The position numbers were made by a program, and so were the translations under genes. A stretch of DNA of 64,000 nt from Enhydrobacter sp. (GTDB lineage: Bacteria > Pseudomonadota > Alphaproteobacteria > Reyranellales > Reyranellaceae): positions 992,001 to 1,056,000 of the forward strand of contig NZ_CP126889.1 of the NCBI RefSeq assembly GCF_030246845.1. Reading direction: 5' to 3'. The notes under the pieces are model-generated. The model saw only the letters and a list, made by a program, of their open reading frames with translations, was not told the origin of the DNA and did not search any database. Numbering within the stretch: position 1 is the stretch's first letter; every line of letters begins with the position of its first letter. This document shows, in pieces, positions 34,910 through 42,722 of this stretch.

Positions 34910-36133
34910 GTGACTCTCGTTCGCCGTCGTACCTTCGCTGCCGGCAGCGCCGCGTTTGCCCTGACCGCGCCTTATGTTGCGCGCGCGCAGAAGAAGTACG
35001 ATCCCGGCGTCACCGACAAGGAGATCAAGCTCGGCCACACCAATCCCTATTCGGGCCCGGCCTCCGCCTACGGCACGATCGGCAAGGCGATCGCGGCCTA
35101 CTGGACGATGGTCAACGACAAGGGCGGCATCAACGGCCGCAAGGTCGATTTCATCAGCTACGACGACGGCTACAGCCCGCCCAAGACGGTCGAGATGGTG
35201 CGCAAGCTGGTCGAGAACGACAAGGTGTTCGCGATCTACCAGCTTCTCGGCACGCCCACCAACACGGTGGTGCAGAAGTACCTCAACCAGAAGAAGGTGC
35301 CGCAGCTCTTCGTCGCCACCGGCGCCTCGAAGTGGGGCGATCCCAAGCACTTCCCCTGGACCATGGGCTGGCAGCCCGACTACGCCACCGAGGCCGCGAT
35401 CTACGCCAAGCACATCATGGCGAACCATCCCAACGCCAAGGTGGCGATGCTCTACCAGAACGACGATTCGGGAAAGGACTACCTCAACGGCTTCATCGCA
35501 GGCTTCGGCAAGGAGAAGGACAAGTTCCTGGTCAAGGTGGTGAGCTACGAGATCACCGATCCCACCGTCGACAGCCAGATCATCCAGCTCAAGGATTCCG
35601 GGGCAGACGTCTTCTTCAACCACGCGACGCCCAAGGCGGCGGCGCAGGCGATCCGCAAGGTCGCCGATCTCGGCTGGAAACCGGTGCAGTACCTCGTCAA
35701 TGTCTCGGCGTCGGTCGCCGCCGTGCTGAAGCCGGCGGGTTTCGACAACGCCAAGGGGATCATCACCGCCCAGTACCTGAAGGACGCGACCGATCCACAA
35801 TGGGCCGACCAGCCCGACTTCAAGGACTGGCAGGCCTGGATGAAGAAGTACCTGCCGGACGCCAATCCGGCCGACTCGGGCAACGTCTACGCCTATGCGG
35901 TGTCGGCGACGATGCACGATTGCCTGACGCGCTGCGGCGACGACCTGACCCGCGCCAACCTGATGAAGCAGGCGGCCAGCATGCACGACCTCAAGGTGCC
36001 GATGCTCCTGCCCGGCATCACGATCAACACCAGCCCGACCGACTTCTATCCCATCCAGTCGGTCCATCTCGCCAAGTTCGACGGCGCGAAATGGAGCCTG
36101 TTCGGCGACGTGCTCAGCAACGAGAGCGCCTGA
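34910..36133 (+). CDS. Orphan branched-chain-type ABC substrate-binding protein
   Basis: About 407 residues. A GTG start at 34910 follows AAGGAGGAAAG at ideal spacing. The signal is twin-arginine-like (VRRRTFAAGSAAFALTAPYVARAQ) and the mature start KYDPGVTDKEIKLGHTNPYSGPASAYG is typical of a large Peripla_BP_6 subgroup. No permease or ATPase gene adjoins, so it probably feeds a transporter elsewhere or one of the two importers to its left. It converges on the IlvD/Edd gene. Confidence 0.82.
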   Translation: MTLVRRRTFAAGSAAFALTAPYVARAQKKYDPGVTDKEIKLGHTNPYSGPASAYGTIGKAIAAYWTMVNDKGGINGRKVDFISYDDGYSPPKTVEMVRKLVENDKVFAIYQLLGTPTNTVVQKYLNQKKVPQLFVATGASKWGDPKHFPWTMGWQPDYATEAAIYAKHIMANHPNAKVAMLYQNDDSGKDYLNGFIAGFGKEKDKFLVKVVSYEITDPTVDSQIIQLKDSGADVFFNHATPKAAAQAIRKVADLGWKPVQYLVNVSASVAAVLKPAGFDNAKGIITAQYLKDATDPQWADQPDFKDWQAWMKKYLPDANPADSGNVYAYAVSATMHDCLTRCGDDLTRANLMKQAASMHDLKVPMLLPGITINTSPTDFYPIQSVHLAKFDGAKWSLFGDVLSNESA

Positions 36134-36185
36134 CAGCCGCCAATACCGGCGCCATTGCGGGAGCGCGGATCAAATCGCGCTCCCG

Positions 36186-37904
36186 TCACACCACGCAGCC
36201 GTGGTGGGCCGACGACACCAGGCGAACGTACTTGTGATGGACCGATCCGGGGCGTACCCGACCGGCCGGGTCGGGCGGCCGCCAATCGGCCATGCGCGTC
36301 GCGAGCTCGCTGTCGGAGACATCGAGGTTGAGCGTCCGGGCTCGTGGATCGATGACGATCGCATCGCCATCGCGCACCGCGGCGATCGGACCGCCGCGCG
36401 CGGCCTCCGGCGAGATGTGCCCGATCAGGATGCCGTGGGACACGCCCGAGAAGCGGCCGTCGGTGATCAAGGCGACGTCCTCGCCGAGGCCCCGTCCCTG
36501 TAGCTGGATGGTGAGCATCACCATTTCCGGCATGCCGGGACCGCCGACCGGGCCGACATTGCGCACGACGACGACGTTTCCCGGCACAATTTTGTTCTCC
36601 CGGATGGCCTGCATCGCCTCGGCCTCCGACTCGAACACGCGGGCGGTGCCCCTGAACTGTCCCTTCTCCAGCGTCTTGCCGGAGAGCTTCAGCAAACAGC
36701 TTTCCGGCGCGAGATTGCCCTTCAGCACGCTGATGTGATTGTTGGGCGGCGCGACCGGCCGCACCACCGGGAAGACGATATCCTGACGGCCGATCTCCTC
36801 CAGTGTCGGCACGGCCGCGAGGTTCTCGGCCAGCGTCCTGCCGGTTACCGTCATCGCGTCGCCGTGCAGCAGGCCGTTGCGCAGCAGCTCTTTCATGACG
36901 ATCGGCACGCCGCCGATCGCATGCAGGCTCGTCATCGCAAAGGGGCCGTGCGGCTGCAGGTTGGCAATGAGCGGTATCCGCTCGCCGACCTCCTGGATGC
37001 GCTCGATCGTGATCGGCACCTGGGCCTCGCGCGCGACGGCCAGCAGATGCAGGTACATGTTGGTCGAGCCGCCCATCGCATAGACGGTCGCGATGGCGTT
37101 CTCGAAAGCGCGCTCGGTCATGATGTCCCGTGGCCGGATGCCGGAAGCGATCAGCCGATACAACGCGTCGACCGAGGCATGCGCCTGCGCCCGCACGTCT
37201 TCATGGATGTCGCTGCGCGCATCGTGGTCGGCCGGATGCGAGGCGCCGCGCGGCAGCATCATGCCGATCGCCTCGGCGGTCGTGCTCATCGTGTTGGCCG
37301 TGAACATCGCCCCGCAGGTGCCGCTGCCCGGCATCACGTTGCGCTCGAGTTCGAGCAATTCCGACTCCGAGATCCGGCCAGCCTCGGCCGCCGCGCGGCC
37401 CTCGGCATAGTCCATGATCGTGAGATTGGTCCCCTTGCTCGCCCAGGGGCCGAAGGCGACGCCGCCCGGCGAGCTGGTGCCGGGATAGAGCACCAACCCG
37501 AAGGCGTTGGTGCGGGCGAGCGGCATGAGGGCGGCGGCGCCGGTCTTGTCGCAGCCCGAGATCACGATCATGGCATCGCCGTGATGGGCGTAATGGCCGA
37601 TCTCGAAGCAGTCCGCGGCGACATCGCGCGACACCAGGCTGTAGCCCGCCGTGGGCGTTCCCTGCGTCAGCGCGTCGGACACGGCCGGCGCGCCGACGAT
37701 CAGGCCCTGCCCGCCGCGTTCGGCGATGGTGTCGACCAGCAGATCGGTGATGGCGCGAACCCGATTGTTGCACCGGTGCGCGTTGGTATAGGCGCTGGCG
37801 ATCGTCACCACCGCGTTGGCCCGGGCGGCGCGGTCCGGATCGAACCCCGCCGCCCGGAGCTCCACGCGGGACTTCTTCCAGAAAGTGCTGCTGTCTTGGG
37901 TCAT
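36186..37904 (-). CDS. IlvD/Edd family dehydratase
   Basis: A 572-residue member of the dihydroxyacid/phosphogluconate dehydratase family. Candidate cluster cysteines are Cys45 (AHRCNNR), Cys118 (ISGCDKTGAAALM) and Cys197 (GSGTCGAMFTANTM). The C-terminal half has TDGRFSGVSHGILIGHISPEA. The N-terminus lacks the GMRYSLPSR text of housekeeping IlvD and reads AGYSLVSRDVAADCFE instead, so a sugar-acid or other hydroxy-acid dehydratase is more likely than the branched-chain biosynthetic enzyme. The start is placed at 37904; ribosome site weak. It is divergent from an SDR. Confidence 0.78.
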   Translation of the reverse strand: MTQDSSTFWKKSRVELRAAGFDPDRAARANAVVTIASAYTNAHRCNNRVRAITDLLVDTIAERGGQGLIVGAPAVSDALTQGTPTAGYSLVSRDVAADCFEIGHYAHHGDAMIVISGCDKTGAAALMPLARTNAFGLVLYPGTSSPGGVAFGPWASKGTNLTIMDYAEGRAAAEAGRISESELLELERNVMPGSGTCGAMFTANTMSTTAEAIGMMLPRGASHPADHDARSDIHEDVRAQAHASVDALYRLIASGIRPRDIMTERAFENAIATVYAMGGSTNMYLHLLAVAREAQVPITIERIQEVGERIPLIANLQPHGPFAMTSLHAIGGVPIVMKELLRNGLLHGDAMTVTGRTLAENLAAVPTLEEIGRQDIVFPVVRPVAPPNNHISVLKGNLAPESCLLKLSGKTLEKGQFRGTARVFESEAEAMQAIRENKIVPGNVVVVRNVGPVGGPGMPEMVMLTIQLQGRGLGEDVALITDGRFSGVSHGILIGHISPEAARGGPIAAVRDGDAIVIDPRARTLNLDVSDSELATRMADWRPPDPAGRVRPGSVHHKYVRLVSSAHHGCVV

Positions 37905-37995
37905 GAACGTCACATCTGTCGAAACGGGCTTGGAGACTAACCCAACGGTTTCTGTTCCTGTACGTTGAATCTTTCCCAGCGCGCAGGAGGGACTC

Positions 37996-38768
37996 ATGGC
38001 CGGACTTCTCGAGGGGCACATCGCAGCCGTGACCGGCGGTGGGTCGGGCATCGGCCAAGGCATATGCCTCGCCTACGCGCGCGAGGGCGCACGCGTGATC
38101 GTCCTCGACGTCGATCCCGGCGGAGCCGGGGAGACCATCCGCTTGATCGAGGCCGCAGGTGGCACGGCATCCGCCGTGAGACTCGACGTGGCGGATCGCC
38201 AGGCCTGCAAAGCGGCGGCGGCGGAGATCGGCCGGAGTGGCAAGGTCTCGATCCTCGTCAACAATGCCGGCATCAATCGCCGCAATCCGATCACCGGCGA
38301 CGCCGAGGCGGTGGCCAAAGACTGGGACGACATCCTCTCGATCAATCTCGACGGGATGTTCAACGTCACACACGCCTTCCTCGGCCAGCTCCGAGAGACC
38401 AGGGGCCGGATCGTCAATATCGGCTCGATCCAGTCGTTCGTGCATGTGAGCTGGCCGAACTCGGCCGCCTATACGACCTCGAAGCACGGCGTGCTGGGCT
38501 TCACGCGGGCGCTGGCGGCGGAGCTCGGCAAGGAAAGGACGGCGTGCGGGTCAACGCCATCGGACCGGGACTGATCGAGACCAAGATCAGCGCCGAGGCG
38601 CGCGCCAGGAACCCGGAGATGGTGGCCATGGTCATGCGGCACACGCCGCTCGGCCGCCCCGGCAAGCCGGAGGATATCACTGGACCGGCGGTCTTCCTTG
38701 CGTCGGAGATGTCGTCCTACATTACCGGCTGTATCATCATGGCCGACGGCGGCTTCCGCACGGTCTGA
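37996..38768 (+). pseudogene. SDR family oxidoreductase, frameshifted
   Basis: The first frame (37996-38574) encodes a normal SDR start: VTGGGSGIGQGICLAYAREG, NNAGINRRNP and SAAYTTSKHGVLGFTRALAAELGK, including the Tyr-Lys pair. At about 38530-38545 the match moves to another frame, which continues DGVRVNAIGPGLIETKI and ends properly with ITGCIIMADGGFRTV at 38768. The local text aaggaaaggac fits either a 1-bp loss or a 5-bp gain. Joined, the two frames give about 257 residues, the full family length. A sequencing error is possible. AGGAGG precedes the start. Confidence 0.75.
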
Positions 38769-38794
38769 GAACTCACGCTCATGGAGGAAGATCG

Positions 38795-39553
38795 ATGTCA
38801 TTCTATCGAGGCATGACGTGCGAAAACGTGACCATCAAAGGCGACAAGGGAACACCGATCACGGCGTACGTGGCCAAGCCATCCGGTGCGGGCCGTTTTC
38901 CGGGCGTCGTGCTGATCCATCATCTTCCGGGCTGGAGCGAGCTCTATATCGAGACGACGCGTCGGTTCGCGCATCACGGCTATCTCGCGATCTGCGCCAA
39001 CCTCTATGAGCGCGAGGGCGGCGGCAGCGACGGCAACCCCGACGACGTCGCCGCCAAGGTGCGCGCCGACGGCGGCATCGCCGATTCGCAGATGGTCGGC
39101 GATACCGAGGCCGCGGTGAAGTGGATACGCGAGCAGCCCAACCACAACGGCAAGGTCGGCCTTTTCGGCTCCTGTTCGGGCGGCCGGCACGCCTTCCTCT
39201 ATGCCTGCCAGAAGAAGGACGTGGACGCCTGCGTCGAGCTCTGGGGCGGCCGCGTGGTGATGGGCAAGGAGGAGCTCAATGCCAAGACGCCGGTCGCGCC
39301 CATCGACATGACCAAGGACCTCTCCTGCCCGCTGCTCGGCCTGTTCGGCAACGAAGACCGCGCGCCCAGCCCCGAGCAGGTGAACCAGCACGAGGCCGAG
39401 CTCAAGAAGCACGGCAAGGCCTACGAGTTCCACCGCTATGACGGCGCCGGCCACGGCTTCTTCTACTGGCACCGGCCGCTCTACCGGGTCGAGCAGGCGA
39501 TGGACGGCTGGAGCAAGGTGTTCGCCTTCTTCGGCAAGCATCTGGCGAAGTAG
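38795..39553 (+). CDS. Dienelactone hydrolase family protein
   Basis: A 252-residue alpha/beta hydrolase of the dienelactone hydrolase group. The nucleophile elbow is GSCSGG at residues 125-130, with Cys127 as the expected nucleophile. An acid residue lies in FGNEDRAPSP and His in GAGHGF near the C-terminus. The family opens dienelactones in chloroaromatic degradation, but many members are carboxyl-ester hydrolases with other substrates. A good ribosome site (GGAGG) precedes it. It follows the frameshifted SDR by 26 bp and the DUF6295 gene follows by 11 bp. Confidence 0.85.
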   Translation: MSFYRGMTCENVTIKGDKGTPITAYVAKPSGAGRFPGVVLIHHLPGWSELYIETTRRFAHHGYLAICANLYEREGGGSDGNPDDVAAKVRADGGIADSQMVGDTEAAVKWIREQPNHNGKVGLFGSCSGGRHAFLYACQKKDVDACVELWGGRVVMGKEELNAKTPVAPIDMTKDLSCPLLGLFGNEDRAPSPEQVNQHEAELKKHGKAYEFHRYDGAGHGFFYWHRPLYRVEQAMDGWSKVFAFFGKHLAK

Positions 39554-39564
39554 GAGGTCCCACG

Positions 39565-39882
39565 ATGTGCACGTCCATCATCGAGATCGCGCGCGCCGAG
39601 GGCATGGCAAAGCGCGGAGACGACTGGTTCCCGCTGTCGCAGGCGGTGGTGGCCTATGACCACGCGCGCCATGCGCACCTGGGCGACGTCATCACGCTCG
39701 ACTTCATCAACACCAGCCTCGACTCGGGGGCGCGGGCCGGCATCGAGCTCACGCTGGAGACGGCCAAGGAGCTGCGTGCCGCGCTCGACCGGGCGATCGC
39801 CGCCGCCGAGTTCGAGGAGGCGGAAGTGAGAGGCAAAGGAAGGGACAAGGGCGCCGTGGCGAGCCTCGTCCGAGCGGCGTGA
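39565..39882 (+). CDS. DUF6295-like small protein
   Basis: A 105-residue protein starting MCTSIIEIARAEGMAKRGDDWFPLSQAVVAYDHARHAHLGDVITLDF. The MCTSI start, WFPL and the DHxxHA segment match my recollection of the DUF6295 family of uncharacterised actinobacterial and proteobacterial proteins. It is likely co-transcribed with the dienelactone hydrolase-like gene. The C-terminal tail is basic (VRGKGRDKGAV). Function unknown. Confidence 0.6.
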   Translation: MCTSIIEIARAEGMAKRGDDWFPLSQAVVAYDHARHAHLGDVITLDFINTSLDSGARAGIELTLETAKELRAALDRAIAAAEFEEAEVRGKGRDKGAVASLVRAA

Positions 39883-39931
39883 GGCGCGAGCCCGGCCGGC
39901 CGCTGGCGGCGGAGCTGCAAGCCGCCCGCTG

Positions 39932-39989
39932 GGCTTCTCACGATTTTCTCACGGGTGTGAGAAGCCTCCGATGCCGATGCCATCGGCAT
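39932..39989. repeat. Two adjacent perfect inverted repeats
   Basis: GGCTTCTCAC (39932-39941) and GTGAGAAGCC (39957-39966) form a 10-bp stem with a 15-base loop. Five bases further, ATGCCGATG and CATCGGCAT (39971-39989) form a 9-1-9 palindrome. They lie between convergent genes (ends at 39882 and 40055), where a two-way terminator would be expected, but neither has a T-run, so a regulatory or structural role is also possible. Confidence 0.5.
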
Positions 39990-40054
39990 TCGCGGCCCGT
40001 TTGTCGCTTTCTCGCGCCACATGCGGGGGAGGTAATACGATACCGCGCGAGACC

Positions 40055-40399
40055 TCAGGAGAGGCTGCTGCGCCGCCGGGGCGGCCGCGAGGCGGTGAGG
40101 AACGAGGCCTCGGGCCGGCCGCCGGGGCGACGGCCGATCCAGAGCAGGACTGCGCCCAGGATCGCGAAGGCGGGCAGCGCCGGCGTCATCAGCAGCGGCA
40201 GGGCGAGGTGCTGCCACAGCCAGCCCGGCGCCGGCGCGCCCGGCACCGGACGGAAGGCGGCATCGTCGAAGCCGGACCACAGGTCGCCGAGCAGCATCAG
40301 GCGAAACGCCCCCTCCGACCACCACGCCAGGCAATCGTGCACGATGGCCGCCACGGCCATCGCCAGCAGCACCCAACCCACCCCACGGAACAGAACCAT
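40055..40399 (-). CDS. Small putative membrane protein
   Basis: A 114-residue protein with a hydrophobic N-terminal helix (GVGWVLLAMAVAAIVHDCLAWW) and a second pair of helices near residues 60-88 (LALPLLMTPALPAFAILGAVLLWIG), then a basic tail. The start at 40399 is chosen because GGGGGA lies 4 bp upstream; an in-frame ATG at 40438 gives 13 more residues. No family recognised. It is the last chromosomal gene before tRNA-Ser. Confidence 0.5.
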   Translation of the reverse strand: MVLFRGVGWVLLAMAVAAIVHDCLAWWSEGAFRLMLLGDLWSGFDDAAFRPVPGAPAPGWLWQHLALPLLMTPALPAFAILGAVLLWIGRRPGGRPEASFLTASRPPRRRSSLS

Positions 40400-40473
40400 C
40401 TCTTCCCCCAAAACACCCAATCCCAAATCCCCAGACAACCCTAGCCAACCGCGCCGTGCGAGGGAAGATGCCG

Positions 40474-40501
40474 TTGCCCCGGCCGGCGGCCACGCTATAA
40501 G
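40474..40501 (+). promoter_or_regulatory. Sigma-70-type promoter for tRNA-Ser
   Basis: TTGCCC (-35, 40474-40479) and TATAAG (-10, 40496-40501) are separated by 16 bp. This would start transcription about 25 bp before the mature tRNA. Sequence match and position only. Confidence 0.5.
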
Positions 40502-40533
40502 GACGGCCGACCGCGCTCCACGAGCGGCGAGCT

Positions 40534-40623
40534 GGACAGGTGGCCGAGCGGTTTAAGGCACACGCTTGGAAAGCGTGCGTGGTGTAACAGCCACCGCGGG
40601 TTCGAATCCCGCCCTGTCCGCCA
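40534..40623 (+). tRNA. tRNA-Ser (anticodon GGA)
   Basis: A complete class II tRNA. Acceptor strand GGACAGG pairs with CCTGTCC, then discriminator G and an encoded CCA (40621-40623). The anticodon stem CACGC/GCGTG carries the loop TTGGAAA with anticodon GGA at 40568-40570, reading UCC/UCU. A long variable arm follows, and the T arm has GGTTCGAATCC. Its 3' end is a classic integration target, and the foreign-looking island begins right after it. Confidence 0.95.
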
Positions 40624-40664
40624 ACCAGTCTGCACGCGGCGGTAGTTGTCGCGTATGCAGCGAG

Positions 40665-40690
40665 AAAGGCCGCGCAACAGGGCCTTTTTT
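40665..40690 (+). terminator. Intrinsic terminator after tRNA-Ser
   Basis: AAAGGCC (40665-40671), nine-base loop, GGCCTTT (40681-40687), running into six T residues. This is a standard Rho-independent terminator, 42 bp after the tRNA CCA end. Confidence 0.8.
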
Positions 40691-41110
40691 CGTCGAAGGA
40701 CCACTCGGAGAACGGACCGGCCGTACCTCAGCGCGCCATTTCACCCGATTTTCTCTGGGCCCTGATGGTCGAGTGGTCATTCGCGATGCACGACAATGCG
40801 GCGGCGACGATTGCTCTGGCAAGAGCACTACCACGCCACTTCGGGTTCGACTCCCGATCCGTCTGTTCACCAATGCCGGTCCGAAGGTTCCGATCGGTCC
40901 AACATCCGCTTCCTCTGTCCCTCGCGCCCCACTCGAACTGGCTGACATTGATTGGGTCATCGCCAACGGCGAAAGCGGCCCTGGTGCCCATCCGGGATGA
41001 AGGCCGATGGGTGCGAGCGATCCGCGAGGAGAGCCTGCGACCGGGTGTCGCGCTCCTTCCAAAGGCAGCGGGCGTCATTCGCCCGAAACGCTGGGACAAT
41101 CGTGAGTGGA
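40691..41110. other. Island junction without clear genes; tRNA-like T-arm remnant
   Basis: About 420 bp between the tRNA terminator and the first island gene. Open frames cross it but have no recognisable protein text. At 40841-40857 there is a perfect T-arm (stem TCGGG/CCCGA around TTCGACT, matching the GGTTCGANNCC box), preceded by a TGCTC/GAGCA hairpin with a six-base loop and followed after 12 bases by CCA. It does not fold into a full tRNA and looks like a decayed tRNA fragment, common at island ends. Confidence 0.4.
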
Positions 41111-42220
41111 ATGAGTCGCGGGCCGCGGGGCAGGAGTAGCGCTAAATCAGCGTCGGCTTCTTCCTCGCCATGTCGTTTTCTTGTTAGGTTCAGCGACCGG
41201 GGAGACGGAACGTCAAAATTGCTGCTTGCGGGGATCGTCAAGGCAATCCGTGCCTACGACGCTACCGAGTGGGAGATTTTCACTCGGGAGTGCGCCAAGG
41301 GAATGACGGGGTATGAAGAGGTCAAGCGGCTCGGCGGCGCCGGCGACCATGGAAGGGACGTTATCGGCCTATGCAGCCCTGCGGGGTGCTCAGGCGTCTG
41401 GGACAACGTCCAATGCAAGAACTATGAGGGGTTGCTCCAACCCTCCACCGCCTGTCGTGATGCCGGCAAGATCATCTTCCATGCGTACCGCGGAGTCTTC
41501 ACTCCGCCGCGACGCTGCCGGTTCGCGGCTCCAAAAGGCCCGACGACAGCCCTGCGCGACCTGCTTCTCAACCCTGCGAGGTTCCGGCAGGAAGTGATCT
41601 CGACGTGGAACACCCGGGTGGCCAACCATGTTGTGGATAACGAGATCCACCTCTTGGAGGGCAAGCTGGAGGAGTACGTCCTACAGTATGACTTCAGCAG
41701 CTTCGGCTACCTCACCATCGAGGAGCTGCTCGATTGGCATCGGCAGACTGGGTATTGGGCACAGCGGTTCGGCGGCTTGCTGCCTCCTCCGCCCCCAGCA
41801 GATGCTCCCCCCGAAGCGCTGATGCCGCACGAGACCATCTATGTCGGGAAGCTGCTGGACGTCTACGCTGAAGCCGCCGGTTCGGAGATCAAGACCGTCA
41901 GCGACTTGGATGCTCATGCTGCTTGGAGGGATGATCTCCAGAAGCAGCGGGTACGCTTTTTCGAAGCAGAAGCATTCTTGGCGAACTACCGGGACCAGAC
42001 CGAGCCAGGCACGACGGAGAGCTTTGCCGACCAGATTTTCGATGTCATCGAGCCTGGGCTGGCCCTTCCCGGGACAGGGATGGAAAGGCTTACCAAGGCT
42101 CTGACCGCCGCTGGGCAGACCACACCGGCGAGTGTGCTGTCGGCGCAGGCCAAAGTAGGAGTGAAACAGGGTGTCTGCCACCAGCTTGCCAACGACAACC
42201 GCGTGACATGGAAGGTCTGA
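41111..42220 (+). CDS. ABC-3C system protein with N-terminal PD-(D/E)XK nuclease-like domain
   Basis: About 369 residues. The N-terminal part has the restriction-endonuclease-like core GGAGDHGRDVIG (Asp83) followed by NVQCKNYE (Gln101-x-Lys103), the E...D...QxK arrangement of Mrr-type nucleases. The remaining ~260 residues would be the ABC-three-component C-terminal domain. It is followed closely by a middle-component gene and a Rad50-like ATPase. In known ABC-3C conflict systems such a protein is the effector. The start is uncertain: ATG 41111 chosen, the frame is open back to 40952, and the conserved domain begins near GTSKLLLAG (residue ~33). Confidence 0.75.
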   Translation: MSRGPRGRSSAKSASASSSPCRFLVRFSDRGDGTSKLLLAGIVKAIRAYDATEWEIFTRECAKGMTGYEEVKRLGGAGDHGRDVIGLCSPAGCSGVWDNVQCKNYEGLLQPSTACRDAGKIIFHAYRGVFTPPRRCRFAAPKGPTTALRDLLLNPARFRQEVISTWNTRVANHVVDNEIHLLEGKLEEYVLQYDFSSFGYLTIEELLDWHRQTGYWAQRFGGLLPPPPPADAPPEALMPHETIYVGKLLDVYAEAAGSEIKTVSDLDAHAAWRDDLQKQRVRFFEAEAFLANYRDQTEPGTTESFADQIFDVIEPGLALPGTGMERLTKALTAAGQTTPASVLSAQAKVGVKQGVCHQLANDNRVTWKV

Positions 42221-42230
42221 GTTGGGTGAG

Positions 42231-42719
42231 ATGAGCCCTCCCCGGCGGCGGCCGCGGACCTTCAATACTCCCTTCGAGACCGGGCTGCGGTCCGTCGTAA
42301 TCCTGACGGCCTGCTATCCAGAAATGCTTTCGCTGAACAGGCTCGTTGTCTTCGACCATCTTGTCGTCCACACCGAGGACATCGATGGACCTAGGAGCAT
42401 GCATCCGAAGGACAGGTCACGTGCGGCAGAGATCCTGGTCCGTCGCGGCCTCGTTGAGTCCGGTCTGGCCCTCATGCAGACGCGCGGTCTCGTCTCGCGC
42501 GCCGTGACGCCAGCCGGTTTCCGCTACAAGGCCGGCGAGGAAGCAGGATCGTTCCTCGACCTGCTGTCCAGTACGTATGTCAAAGCCCTGAAGCGGAGGG
42601 CCGCCTGGCTGATTACCAACATCCATCCGATGAGCGATGAAGCCCTGTCGAAATTGGTGCAGAGCCGGATGAATGAGTGGGAGCCTGAATTCCAGACCGG
42701 GCAATCGCAGGCTCAATGA
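42231..42719 (+). CDS. ABC-3C system middle component
   Basis: A 162-residue protein: RTFNTPFETGLRSVVILTACYPEMLSLNRLVVFDHLVVHTEDIDGP... EILVRRGLVESGLALMQTRGLV. This layout (FNTPxExGLR, a FDHLVVH helix and a winged-helix-like RRGLVESGL block) matches middle-component proteins of ABC-3C systems, proposed to link ATPase and effector. An alternative TTG start is at 42222. It lies 10 bp after the effector gene and 3 bp before the ATPase gene, so the three are one operon. Confidence 0.75.
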   Translation: MSPPRRRPRTFNTPFETGLRSVVILTACYPEMLSLNRLVVFDHLVVHTEDIDGPRSMHPKDRSRAAEILVRRGLVESGLALMQTRGLVSRAVTPAGFRYKAGEEAGSFLDLLSSTYVKALKRRAAWLITNIHPMSDEALSKLVQSRMNEWEPEFQTGQSQAQ

Positions 42720-42722
42720 GTC

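Noticed and set aside
40566..41000. Open frame starting inside tRNA-Ser
   Set aside because: It begins within the tRNA and runs through its terminator, so it cannot be a real gene.
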